DNA of 64,000 bases, taken from NCBI GenBank assembly GCA_013297745.1, contig JAAFIM010000014.1, forward strand, positions 1 through 64,000, written 5' to 3'. The position numbers and the translations under genes are program-made. Shown one piece after another: positions 42,958 to 51,439 of this stretch. The notes under the pieces are model-generated. The model saw nothing but the letters and a program-made list of their open reading frames with translations, did not search any database and was not told where the DNA came from. The first letter of the stretch is position 1. Every line of letters begins with the position of its first letter. The DNA comes from Chitinophagales bacterium. GTDB lineage: Bacteria; Bacteroidota; Bacteroidia; Chitinophagales; Saprospiraceae.

Positions 42958-43254
42958 ATGCAAAAAATGCTCTTGGCTTTGGCCTTATTTATGATGATTT
43001 TAATCCCAATTACGCTGTTGGCTCTGCCCAAAACTTATTTTGATGAAGGAACGGCTATTTGTCTATCGCGGGTTATTTTGGATATAGAATGTCCAGCCTG
43101 CGGGCTTACGCGCGCTTGTATGCGCCTAATTCATTTTGATTTTAGAGAAGCTTATTATTTCAATAAAATGAGTTTTATAGCTATGCCTTTATTATCTTGG
43201 TTATGGGCTAAGTACTTTTGGCGTAATTTGAAATTATTTCGGTCTTTATCATAA
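42958..43254 (+). CDS. DUF2752 membrane protein
   Basis: 98 residues with two hydrophobic segments and the DUF2752 signature ECPACGLTRACMRLIHFDF, in which CPxCGxTR is invariant. The function of the family is unknown; it is widespread as a small inner-membrane protein. Full length, own promoter and terminator. Confidence 0.87.
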   Translation: MQKMLLALALFMMILIPITLLALPKTYFDEGTAICLSRVILDIECPACGLTRACMRLIHFDFREAYYFNKMSFIAMPLLSWLWAKYFWRNLKLFRSLS

Positions 43255-43290
43255 AAAAAACCTCTATCTTGTTCGGATAGAGGTTTTTTA
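43253..43290. terminator. Bidirectional terminator
   Basis: AACCTCTATC / GATAGAGGTT stem flanked by A8 and T6, between convergent genes. Confidence 0.85.
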
Positions 43291-43301
43291 TTTTTATAGC
43301 T

Positions 43302-43754
43302 TTAAGGTTTTGTTATCGTATGATTGCAATAGCCACCGCCTGGTTCTAAAGGAGTACCCATACTTCCGCAACCACAACCACCGCCTTTCAGAAAAGTACA
43401 TTTACTACAATTTACACCTGTGCAACTTTCACCCATAGGAGAAAATGGTGTGTGATAGCCGCCTGCCCGCATTTCTAAATCTACTTTTAAAATTACCGCT
43501 TTGCCTTGTATTGTGCCTTGCGCAGTAAGATAGTACAAGCCTTCTTCATCTGTCCAAAGTTGAAACGAGTTGGGATTACTATTCGCAAAAATTTCAAATT
43601 GGGTAAAACACGCCACTAAAACATTTTGAGCGGCTACAATCACCACATTCCCATTTTGTACTTCAGCAATTCTTGCCGTTGGGTTGCTTTGCGCATTGGC
43701 ATCATAGCTAAAAAATGCACAAAAAAGTGCAACGAATAAAACGATTTGTTTCAT
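43302..43754 (-). CDS. Exported protein with cysteine-rich C-terminus
   Basis: 150 residues with a signal peptide (MKQIVLFVALFCAFFSYDAN, cleavage near ANAQS). The middle reads as a small beta domain (residues ~25-100). The last ~45 residues are Cys/Gly-rich: GESCTGVNCSKCTF, then GGGCGCGSMG and GGGYCNH, seven cysteines in all. This could bind metal or form a disulphide knot. A protein of this kind might also be a peptide-modification substrate, but no modifying enzyme is adjacent. Family unknown. Confidence 0.7.
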   Translation of the reverse strand: MKQIVLFVALFCAFFSYDANAQSNPTARIAEVQNGNVVIVAAQNVLVACFTQFEIFANSNPNSFQLWTDEEGLYYLTAQGTIQGKAVILKVDLEMRAGGYHTPFSPMGESCTGVNCSKCTFLKGGGCGCGSMGTPLEPGGGYCNHTITKP

Positions 43755-44191
43755 TTGTAATAAAAATTAATAGATGAATAAAATTGCGCTTTTTTGCAAC
43801 GAAAAGCTATAAAAACATAAATCAGGCTTCATAAGAACATCAATTAAATGGGTTGTAACCAAATAAAAGACGTTTTTATACTTGCGCAAGATTTAAAACC
43901 TAATCTATATTTTTACTGATGCAAAGGTAAATTATTATTTTCAATCAACCAAATTTTATTTAAAATTATTTTTAGCGTTTTATATTTTTGCACCAAATTT
44001 TATTTTGAAATAAAAAAAAATTACATAGCAATGATAGTCTTTTTTATAAGAAAGCAAACTATTAAGATACAAATATGGAATTTTTGCAAATTTTATACTA
44101 ATTTTAATTAGTTTTAGCAAATTTTATACAAGTATTCAAAAAACCTTGTTAGCTTAAATTAAAAGCTATATAAAAGTCTTTAACAAATTAA
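43755..44191. other. 437-bp gap without a gene
   Basis: AT-rich and without a plausible reading frame or tRNA. It holds a minus-strand TACCTTTG element at 43922-43929 that could start a long leader for the cysteine-rich gene, and a plus-strand TATTTTTG near 43984 with no gene behind it. An imperfect repeat of GCAAATTTTATAC occurs twice around 44087 and 44118. Confidence 0.5.
43922..43929 (-). promoter_or_regulatory. Possible promoter for the cysteine-rich gene
   Basis: The minus strand reads TACCTTTG but is 168 bases from the ATG, implying a long 5' leader. Confidence 0.35.
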
Positions 44192-45817
44192 CTATTTAGC
44201 CAAATAATTAGCAAAGTGCTGCAAACGGTGTAAAGTTTCAGTTTTGCCAAAAATCGCCATCATCTCAAACACAGAAGTTCCCTGCATCTGCCCAGACAAA
44301 GCGAGGCGCAAGAAAGCTAAAACTTCTTTGGTTTTGAGTTGGTGTTTTTGTATAAATTCCATCACTAAATCGTGCAAATGCGTTTCGGTAAAATCGGCAG
44401 TTTCACCTATACCAGCAATCAATTCCACAAAAGCAGCTTTCAAATCAGGATAACGTTCAACCAACTTTTTGATATTATCTTGATTGGTTTTCAACGCATT
44501 AGACAAATCCCGTTTTTTACCCTCGTTGGTTTCTTTGGCTAATTTGGCTTGCAAATCTTTATGCTCAAAATCGGGTAAGTGGAAAAAATACTTGCCTTCG
44601 TTGTAATAATCTGCCAAGAAATAAACCCGCTCTTTAAGCGCGTTGGCTACTTTGGCTAAATAATTATCATCGTGTTGCGCTTGCAAATCTGCGGGCAAAA
44701 ATGGGCGAATTTTAGCGGCTAAAACTGCGTTGTCGTACTTCATCAAATACTGTTGATTAAACCACTTGGCTTTATCAAAATCAAAACGCGTTCCCGCTTT
44801 AGTGATGTTTTCAATTTTGAAATGGCTAATTAATTCATCTAAAGTGAAGAACTCGCGATTGTCGTTATTAGACCAACCTTGCAAGGCTAAAAAGTTAAGT
44901 ACGGCTGCAGGTTCAAAACCCCATTCGCGGAAACCTTTGATAAAAGCGTCGTCGCCCTCTACATTTGGCAGCACGAAGTCTAAAGGAAATACGGGAATAC
45001 CAAATTTAGCCCCGTCGCGTTTGGATAATTTTCCCTTTCCGTCAGGGCGTAAAATCAACGGCAAATGCGCAAATTGGGGCATAGATTCTTGCCAACCAAA
45101 ACCTCTATACAACAACACGTGCGTGGGCGTACTTGGCAACCATTCTTCGCCGCGTATGACGTGGGAAATTTGCATCAAATAATCATCCACTACGTTGGCG
45201 AGGTGATAAGTGGGCATTCCGTCCGATTTTAGCAAAACCTTGTCGTCTAATTCGTTGCTATTGTATTGAACGTGTCCGCGGATTAAATCGTCAAAAGCTA
45301 TAATTTCGTGAGGAGCGACACGCAAGCGGATAACATAAGGCAAATTTTGAGCCAATAATTCTTGCGTTTCTTGCGCCGAAAGATTTACAGAGTTGCGAAA
45401 TGGATAAGCCGCATAAGCATTATAACGAAACCCTTTATTGCCTTTGGCTTCTTCATCAGCCCGCAATTGTTTGAGTTCTTCTTCTGTATCAAAAGCATAA
45501 TAAGCCTTTCCATTTTTGACCAACTGTTCCGCATATTGGCGATACAAAGGTTTTCTGTCCGATTGGCGATAAGGCGCAAAACTACCTCCTGCCAAAGGGC
45601 TTTCATCTGGCTGCAATCCCAACCAAGCCAAAGCTTCCATAATATACTGTTCAGCACCAGCCACAAAACGGGTTTGGTCTGTGTCTTCTATTCGGACAAT
45701 AAACTGCCCTTTGTGCTGATGAGCCAATAAATAATTGTAGAGCGCGGTGCGAACGCCACCTATATGTAAAGCACCAGTAGGAGAAGGTGCAAAACGAACA
45801 CGAACAGTTTTGTTCAT
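44192..45817 (-). CDS. gltX: Glutamate-tRNA ligase
   Basis: 541 residues. Class I tRNA synthetase: RFAPSPTGALHIGG (HIGH motif) near residue 8, RIEDTDQTRFVAGA, and GKLSKRDGAKFG (KMSKS-type). It charges tRNA-Glu in the cytoplasm. It is slightly longer than E. coli GltX, with an insert of charged residues near 410-430. The start is well defined at MNKTVRVRFAPSPT. Divergent from the ABC permease gene. Confidence 0.96.
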   Translation of the reverse strand: MNKTVRVRFAPSPTGALHIGGVRTALYNYLLAHQHKGQFIVRIEDTDQTRFVAGAEQYIMEALAWLGLQPDESPLAGGSFAPYRQSDRKPLYRQYAEQLVKNGKAYYAFDTEEELKQLRADEEAKGNKGFRYNAYAAYPFRNSVNLSAQETQELLAQNLPYVIRLRVAPHEIIAFDDLIRGHVQYNSNELDDKVLLKSDGMPTYHLANVVDDYLMQISHVIRGEEWLPSTPTHVLLYRGFGWQESMPQFAHLPLILRPDGKGKLSKRDGAKFGIPVFPLDFVLPNVEGDDAFIKGFREWGFEPAAVLNFLALQGWSNNDNREFFTLDELISHFKIENITKAGTRFDFDKAKWFNQQYLMKYDNAVLAAKIRPFLPADLQAQHDDNYLAKVANALKERVYFLADYYNEGKYFFHLPDFEHKDLQAKLAKETNEGKKRDLSNALKTNQDNIKKLVERYPDLKAAFVELIAGIGETADFTETHLHDLVMEFIQKHQLKTKEVLAFLRLALSGQMQGTSVFEMMAIFGKTETLHRLQHFANYLAK

Positions 45818-45980
45818 TATTAGGGATTAAAAAAGGTTAAAAATTGGGTTTAATAGACAATCACGGCTGAAAAACGCTGCAAAATTCTATATTTTCTGGT
45901 AAATAAAGGCTAAAAATTAAAAAAAGCAAAAAAAAAATAGCCTTTTTTTTTGAAAAATGTATTTTTTTTCAAAACTTGCT

Positions 45981-45988
45981 TAGTTTTG
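45981..45988 (+). promoter_or_regulatory. Putative promoter of the ABC permease operon
   Basis: TAGTTTTG followed by CGG, 68 bases before the ATG at 46056. Confidence 0.45.
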
Positions 45989-46055
45989 CGGTTCTAAAAA
46001 TAGAAAATAAAACATTTACCTATAAAACTAACCTTAAAATTCAATTCGCCAAAAT

Positions 46056-48290
46056 ATGTTTAGATATGTACTAAAACGATTTCTGATATTTATCCCAACG
46101 TTATTTGTTATTTCGTTGTTGATATTTGGATTAAGCAAATTAGCCCCAGGCGACCCAGTTGAATTATTGCTAAAAGGAGGCAGCAACGCAGGCAATACAG
46201 GCCAACGCGCTGATTTGGAGTCAAGCGAGGATGATTATCAAAACAAAGCCAAACAATTAGGTTTAGACAAGCCTACTTTTTATTTTGCGCTAAGTGCAGC
46301 CGCTTATCCCAAGGATTTGTACAAAATTAGCAAACAAATACACCGCGAAAATATAAGCCGCCTAATTAGCTTGTATGGCAACTCAGAAGCGGCTATGGCT
46401 TATTATCAAGCTCTGCGCGCTATGCAATTAGCTTGTGCAGACTTGCCGTCGGAAGCGGATTATGATAGTAAAAAGAAAATAAGAGATGCCGTTGACGAAT
46501 TATTTTTTCGCTACAACAACGAAGATGTCCAGCGCCTACTTGATGTGATAAAAGAAGCTTTGAGCCATCCCACGACCAGCACAGCCCAACCTGTTTATGA
46601 TAAATTGGCAACGGCATACAAATTTATGCAGGACAATCCAACAAGACATTTGTTGTACATACCTTCTATAAGTTGGTACGGTTTTGCCAATCAATACCAT
46701 ACTTGGATGTTTGGCGATATGCCGTGGCTTTATTCTATCGATAGCACTCCTTACCGCCAAGTAGCGGATTTGGGCGCGCGTATGGATGCATTGGGCAAAA
46801 ATAGAGATAGTTTAAATAAAGCTCTTAAAAATATAAAAATTCGCGCAAGTGTTTATACCGCCGATTTAGCCAATCCGTCCGCCGCTATCTCCGCCGATAG
46901 TTTGAGAGGAATGATTAGCCAACTCACAGCCGACAGCAGCCGTTTGACAGCTGAAGTGGCTAGCTTCAACGACAAGATAAAAACCTTATCTGATGAGCGC
47001 GATGCCATCAAAAAAACCTTAGTTACTTACACAGGGAAAGGATTTGTACGCGGTGATTTTGGTACTTCTTACAAAGACAATCGCCCTGTGGCTACCAAGA
47101 TGAAAGAGGCTTTATTTTGGACAATTATTATGAATTTCTTGTCTATATTCTTGTCTTATATTGTTTCTATACCTTTGGGGGTACAAAGTGCAGTTTGGAA
47201 AAAGAACACTTTACAATTTTTCACCTTTGCAAGTTATCCAACGATAATTATTGCTACAGTAGCCAATGTGTTGATAGCTAGTTTTACCTTTTGGGGTATG
47301 CCTAAATGGGCATTTACATTGGGTATGGCTATAATTGTAGCGGTTATGATTTTAATAGAATTGATAAAAAATACAGCATATATTAGAGAAAGTAAAGGAT
47401 TTCTAGGCAAAACTTGGGCTATTATTTATACCATTTCTATGGCTATGTTGTTGATGTGGTTATGGATTTTGGTAGAAATGTTGTTGGCTGCTGCTGTGAT
47501 TGTGGTAATGAAATTCCCGATAATGACTGGTTTAATTGTAGGTTTTGTATTAGCTGTTTCTTTCTACAATCGCCGCCAAAAGAATGAACTTCCCAAGCAA
47601 GCGAATGTATTTAATGACGGTTTGGGTAATTTTAGATTTGGCAAATCAGGTTTGCAAGCTCGCGGTAGTGTTTTGGACAACATAAGCACAACCACCTTGT
47701 TTGTATTGTACTCTTTGCCTTCGTTTTGGATAGCTATGATTTTAATCATATTTTTGACCACAGTTAGTTATGGGTTGAGTTGGTTTCCTTCGGGTGGCGC
47801 ACAAAGTTTGAATATAGCGATGGCAACAGGGGCAAATTATGGCAAATATGGAATAGGCACTCGCTTTTTGGATATATTGCACCACTTAATTTTGCCTGTG
47901 GTATGTATGACTTATGGCTCGTTTGCATTTTTGTCTCGGCAAATGCGCGGTAGTATGTTGGGGGTGGTCAAACAAGATTATATTCGCACGGCTACAGCCA
48001 AGGGTTTGAGCGAAGACAAAATAATCTGGAAACACGCTTTCCGCAACTCTTTGTTTCCTATCATTACGATGTTTAGTTCTGTATTCCCACGTGCTTTATC
48101 TGGTTCTATCGCTATAGAATCTATTTATAACATACAAGGTATGGGCTTTTTGTCCTTGGAAGCTATCAATGGGCGCGATTGGCCTATAGTTTTTACGGTG
48201 GCATTATTGGCAGCTATTTTGACTATGATAGGCAATTTGGTTTCAGATATTTTATATAGTGTAGCTGACCCGCGTGTTACGTTCAAATAA
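46056..48290 (+). CDS. Oligopeptide-type ABC permease (DppB/OppB-like) with large insert
   Basis: 744 residues, over twice the usual ~330. The ends are canonical: FLIFIPTLFVISLLIFGLSK then LAPGDPVE at the start, GDFGTSYKDNRPV before TM2, and at the C-terminus SFAFLSRQMRGSMLGVVKQD and KHAFRNSLFPIITMF (the EAA-type loop for the ATPase). Residues ~45-335 are a soluble insertion between TM1 and TM2, presumably periplasmic, with a coiled coil (~255-325). A second insertion adds hydrophobic segments at ~400-510. The inserts may replace a separate binding protein. ATPase genes are not in the window. Confidence 0.85.
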   Translation: MFRYVLKRFLIFIPTLFVISLLIFGLSKLAPGDPVELLLKGGSNAGNTGQRADLESSEDDYQNKAKQLGLDKPTFYFALSAAAYPKDLYKISKQIHRENISRLISLYGNSEAAMAYYQALRAMQLACADLPSEADYDSKKKIRDAVDELFFRYNNEDVQRLLDVIKEALSHPTTSTAQPVYDKLATAYKFMQDNPTRHLLYIPSISWYGFANQYHTWMFGDMPWLYSIDSTPYRQVADLGARMDALGKNRDSLNKALKNIKIRASVYTADLANPSAAISADSLRGMISQLTADSSRLTAEVASFNDKIKTLSDERDAIKKTLVTYTGKGFVRGDFGTSYKDNRPVATKMKEALFWTIIMNFLSIFLSYIVSIPLGVQSAVWKKNTLQFFTFASYPTIIIATVANVLIASFTFWGMPKWAFTLGMAIIVAVMILIELIKNTAYIRESKGFLGKTWAIIYTISMAMLLMWLWILVEMLLAAAVIVVMKFPIMTGLIVGFVLAVSFYNRRQKNELPKQANVFNDGLGNFRFGKSGLQARGSVLDNISTTTLFVLYSLPSFWIAMILIIFLTTVSYGLSWFPSGGAQSLNIAMATGANYGKYGIGTRFLDILHHLILPVVCMTYGSFAFLSRQMRGSMLGVVKQDYIRTATAKGLSEDKIIWKHAFRNSLFPIITMFSSVFPRALSGSIAIESIYNIQGMGFLSLEAINGRDWPIVFTVALLAAILTMIGNLVSDILYSVADPRVTFK

Positions 48291-48380
48291 TTGCTTATAT
48301 TTTTGGCTCATCAATAGCATTTTATAAGCTTTTGCCCACATTTTTTATTATAAAAACATTCCAATCTAACTATAAAAATT

Positions 48381-49697
48381 ATGTTATTTTTTTGGAAAAC
48401 TAAAAAAGTAGCTGACATAGCCGCGCAAGAAGTACCTCAAGATTATTGGTCTATTGTGCGTCGTCAATTTGCTAAAAACAAATTAGCTGTTTGGTCGCTA
48501 CGACTTTTTTACGGAATTTTATTCATAGCTTTATTCGCTAATATACTAGCCAACGAAAAACCTTTATACTGTAAAATAGATGGACAGATTCATTTTCCTG
48601 TATTCCGTCAATGGTTAGTAGATTTGAATATAGCAGAATGGGAAGATAAATTTGTGCTCAAACGTTGGCACGAACACAACTATGAGTCTGCCATTTTTCC
48701 ACCCATTACTTATTCGCCCAATACGATTGACAAAAAAAATCTAACCTATACCAGCCCTTTCCAAGAACAAAACTTATCCCCTTATTGTAGAAAACACTAT
48801 TTGGGTACTGATGCTTTGGGGCGGGATGTAGCTGCTGGTATGATACACGGCACGCGTACAGCTATGCTAGTAGGTTTGATATCTATGTCTATAGCCACGT
48901 TAATTGGTATTTTCTTTGGTGCTATAGCTGGATATTTTGGCGATGACCGTATGAAAGTAAGCCGAATTCGTATTATTTTAAATATATTAGCTGCCATTGC
49001 TTCTGTTTTTTACGCTTTTATTGTGCGCGGTTATAATATAGCAGATGGACTAAATAATGGGGAGTTGTTTTTACAAATAGGCATAATAGTGGGTATAATT
49101 GCTGGTATTTTTACGGTAGCTAATTTATTGGCCGCTGTTTTGAAAAAAATACCTTTCTTAGGCAAAAAAGTATTAATATCTGCTGATTTATTGATTATGC
49201 GGTTTATAGAAGTGGTCAATTCTATACCTGTGTTGATTTTGATATTGTGTATAGTAGCGATTATCAAAAACCCATCTTTAACATACGTTATGGTGATTAT
49301 AGGTTTGGTGAGTTGGACGGGCATAGCGCAATTTATACGTTCGGAATTATTGCGGGTACGTCGCTTAGAGTACATAGAAGCAGCCCAAGCCTTTGGTTAT
49401 TCTGAATGGCGAATTATTACCAAACACGCCATACCTAATGCGTTAAATTCTGTGTTGATAACTATAGCTTTTGGTATTGCATCGGCTATTTTGACAGAAT
49501 CGTTTTTATCCTTTTTGGGGGTAGGCGTACCGCCAGAGCAAGTTACTTGGGGTTCATTATTGAGCGCAAGTCGCGAGAAATCTGAAGCGTGGTGGATGGC
49601 TGTATTTCCTGGTGTAGCTATATTTATTAGCGTTACCATTTTCAATTTAATAGGTGAAGGTTTGTCAGAAGCCTTAGACCCTCGTTCCAAACAATAG
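48381..49697 (+). CDS. Oligopeptide-type ABC permease (DppC/OppC-like)
   Basis: 438 residues, against ~300 normally. YLGTDALGRDVAAGMIHGTR marks the DppC family, and EAAQAFGYSEWRIITKHAIPN is the EAA cytoplasmic loop, followed by SFLSFLGVGVPPEQVTWGS. Extra residues lie in the periplasmic loop after TM1 (~60-140) and as added hydrophobic segments (~195-260). It pairs with the permease 90 bases upstream to form the transmembrane channel of a peptide or nickel importer. Substrate unknown. Confidence 0.87.
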   Translation: MLFFWKTKKVADIAAQEVPQDYWSIVRRQFAKNKLAVWSLRLFYGILFIALFANILANEKPLYCKIDGQIHFPVFRQWLVDLNIAEWEDKFVLKRWHEHNYESAIFPPITYSPNTIDKKNLTYTSPFQEQNLSPYCRKHYLGTDALGRDVAAGMIHGTRTAMLVGLISMSIATLIGIFFGAIAGYFGDDRMKVSRIRIILNILAAIASVFYAFIVRGYNIADGLNNGELFLQIGIIVGIIAGIFTVANLLAAVLKKIPFLGKKVLISADLLIMRFIEVVNSIPVLILILCIVAIIKNPSLTYVMVIIGLVSWTGIAQFIRSELLRVRRLEYIEAAQAFGYSEWRIITKHAIPNALNSVLITIAFGIASAILTESFLSFLGVGVPPEQVTWGSLLSASREKSEAWWMAVFPGVAIFISVTIFNLIGEGLSEALDPRSKQ

Positions 49698-49710
49698 CTT
49701 TGATAAGCAT

Positions 49711-49747
49711 AAAAAAAACCTCTATCCGCAATGGTAGAGGTTTTTTT
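49711..49747. terminator. Bidirectional terminator
   Basis: AACCTCTA / TAGAGGTT stem flanked by A8 and T7, closely resembling the one at 43253. Confidence 0.85.
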
Positions 49748-49756
49748 ATTTATACA

Positions 49757-50215
49757 TTACTTGGGGCGTTGTGACAAGACAAGAAAAGCATAAAATAATT
49801 TGCATTGTTTTTTCTTTTTCAGTTTGGTCATTATCATAGACAACATACCCGATTCAGAACCGCCACTTGATATATACACGGTAGCATTATTATTCACTTC
49901 TCCCTCCAAACAATCATCAAAAGCTAAGTGATTTAAGTTTTCAATTTCTACCATAGCAGCAAACAATAAATTTTGTTTTTCGGCAGAAAGAGAGGCTATA
50001 TATTTTTCTGCTTCTGCATCGCCTTTTTTCTGCATTTTGTCCAAAATTTTGACCAACTCTTTGTCACTACTCCCGCTATGACTTTTATTGAAACAATAGC
50101 ACATTTGGCTAGCGACTTGGTCGCCTAATTTGTCTAGCTCTTTTTTGGAAGCTTGGGCTTGATTGTAACCCAAAAAGCAAAGGCTACACAACAAAACACA
50201 AAAAAATCTAATCAT
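49757..50215 (-). CDS. Exported hypothetical protein
   Basis: 152 residues with a signal peptide (MIRFFCVLLCSLCFLGYNQA). The mature part is helical and charged (SKKELDKLGDQVASQMCYCF), with a Cys-x-Cys and two further cysteines that may form disulphides. No family recognised. Divergent from parA, 132 bases between starts. Confidence 0.7.
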   Translation of the reverse strand: MIRFFCVLLCSLCFLGYNQAQASKKELDKLGDQVASQMCYCFNKSHSGSSDKELVKILDKMQKKGDAEAEKYIASLSAEKQNLLFAAMVEIENLNHLAFDDCLEGEVNNNATVYISSGGSESGMLSMIMTKLKKKKQCKLFYAFLVLSQRPK

Positions 50216-50259
50216 TATGATATGAATTTAAAAAATAAAAAAATGGCTAAAAGTGGATT

Positions 50260-50292
50260 TCGTGGAAAAAAAAAGAAATAAATGTTCCACGA
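50260..50292. promoter_or_regulatory. Inverted repeat overlapping the parA promoter
   Basis: TCGTGGAA (50260-50267) and TTCCACGA (50285-50292) are exact inverted copies 17 bases apart. The right arm, TGTTCCACG, equals one half of the chromosomal parS consensus and sits where the -33 box should be. It could be an operator for ParA/ParB autoregulation. Confidence 0.5.
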
Positions 50293-50306
50293 TTAAAATA
50301 AAATAC

Positions 50307-50314
50307 TATCTTTG
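50307..50314 (+). promoter_or_regulatory. Putative parA promoter
   Basis: TATCTTTG followed by CGG, 34 bases before the ATG at 50348. It rules out the longer reading frame from 50312. Confidence 0.6.
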
Positions 50315-50347
50315 CGGCTAAATTTTTTTATTAAACATAGCACAAAA

Positions 50348-51190
50348 ATGGGAAAAGTAATAGCTGTAGCCAATCAAAAAGGAGGAGTAGGCAAAACTAC
50401 CACCACTATCAATTTGGCAGCCAGCTTGGCAATTTTAGAATATAAAGTTTTGGTTATAGATTCTGACCCTCAAGCCAATGCCACTTCTGGCTTAGGTGTC
50501 CGCATCAGCGACAAAGACTCGAGCCTTTATGATTGCCTCATCAATGACGTCAACGCTCGCGAGGTGATTGTAGCTACCGATACGCCTTCTTTATCTTTAT
50601 TGCCCTCACATATTGGATTGGCTGGGGCAGAAATAGAGTTGATTAGCAAAATACAAAGAGAATTTATACTCAAAAAAATAATCGACGCTATCAAAAACGA
50701 TTTTGATTTTATATTCATCGATTGTTTGCCTTCTTTGGGTTTGCTTACGGTCAATGCGCTCACAGCTGCCGATTCGGTAGTTGTGCCTGTACAATGCGAG
50801 TATTTTGCGTTGGAAGGATTGGGCAAATTGATGAATACAGTGCGTTTGGTCAAAGGACAGCTCAATCCACGCTTGGATATAGAAGGAATTTTATTGTCTA
50901 TGTATGACAGCCGCCTACGTTTGGCCAAAGAAGTGGTAGAAGAAGCCCGCAAGTATTTTGGCGAGCGCGTTTTTCAAACTATCATCCACCGCAATTCGCG
51001 TATATCAGAAGCGCCAGGTGAAGGCAAACCTGTAGCACTTTATGATGCCAACGGCAAAGGTGCAATTAATTTTTTTAATCTAGCTGCCGAAATTCTCAAA
51101 AAAAATAATTTGCCTAGCAATGGAGCTGACCGAAAAATAGCTGGCATAAGCGTAGAACCAGAAATAGAAGATAATTCCGCTATTGAGTAG
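50348..51190 (+). CDS. parA: Chromosome-partitioning ATPase ParA (Soj-like)
   Basis: 280 residues from the ATG at 50348 (MGKVIAVANQKGGVGKTTTT), the usual ParA start. Deviant Walker A KGGVGKTT, VLVIDSDPQANATSG (Walker A' region), FIFIDCLPSLGLL (Walker B) and VVPVQCEYFALEGL. It moves and separates replication origins with ParB. Unusually, no parB follows; instead a repeat array and a convergent Fur-family gene are found. The C-terminus has a ~30-residue acidic tail. Confidence 0.93.
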   Translation: MGKVIAVANQKGGVGKTTTTINLAASLAILEYKVLVIDSDPQANATSGLGVRISDKDSSLYDCLINDVNAREVIVATDTPSLSLLPSHIGLAGAEIELISKIQREFILKKIIDAIKNDFDFIFIDCLPSLGLLTVNALTAADSVVVPVQCEYFALEGLGKLMNTVRLVKGQLNPRLDIEGILLSMYDSRLRLAKEVVEEARKYFGERVFQTIIHRNSRISEAPGEGKPVALYDANGKGAINFFNLAAEILKKNNLPSNGADRKIAGISVEPEIEDNSAIE

Positions 51191-51205
51191 TTGTTTGGCT
51201 TTTTT

Positions 51206-51375
51206 GTAGCAAGTATCACGATTTTTTGTAACAAGATTTTTTTGTAGCAAGTATCACGATTTTTTGTAACAAGATTTTTTTGTAGCAAGTATCGCGATTT
51301 TTTGTAGCAAGATTTTTTTGTAGCAAGTATCGCGATTTTTTGTAACAAGATTTTTTTGTAGCAAGTATCACGATT
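51206..51375 (+). repeat. Tandem repeat array, 38-bp unit
   Basis: Four complete copies and one partial copy in exact 38-bp register. Each unit is GTAGCAAGTATC(A/G)CG plus a T-rich run, then GTA(A/G)CAAG plus a T-rich run. The first 22 bases match the reverse complement of array B at 7299 in 20 positions. No spacers. Confidence 0.95.
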
Positions 51376-51382
51376 GGGTACA

Positions 51383-51421
51383 ATCTTACTACTTTTCATC
51401 TTGTTACTTGCTACTTTTCAT
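51383..51421 (+). repeat. Inverted companion of the 38-bp array
   Basis: Two near-copies of CTTACTACTTTTCATCTT-type words. Their reverse complement (GATGAAAAGTAG(C/T)AAG) resembles the 15-bp unit at 7141. As at the first locus, opposite-strand versions of the same word lie side by side. Confidence 0.8.
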
Positions 51422-51439
51422 CTCAATACAACAAACAAA

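Noticed and set aside
43755..44191. tRNA or small RNA in the long gap
   Set aside because: No cloverleaf, TψC-like GTTCRA word or stable hairpin was found by reading both strands.
50260..50292. Complete parS site
   Set aside because: The two halves are inverted outward and 17 bases apart, not a contiguous 16-bp palindrome; kept only as a possible operator.
51040..51399. 119-residue minus-strand frame with Cys-Tyr-Lys-Lys repeats
   Set aside because: It is only the translation of the 38-bp tandem repeat plus antisense of parA; no signal for a start and no conserved content.
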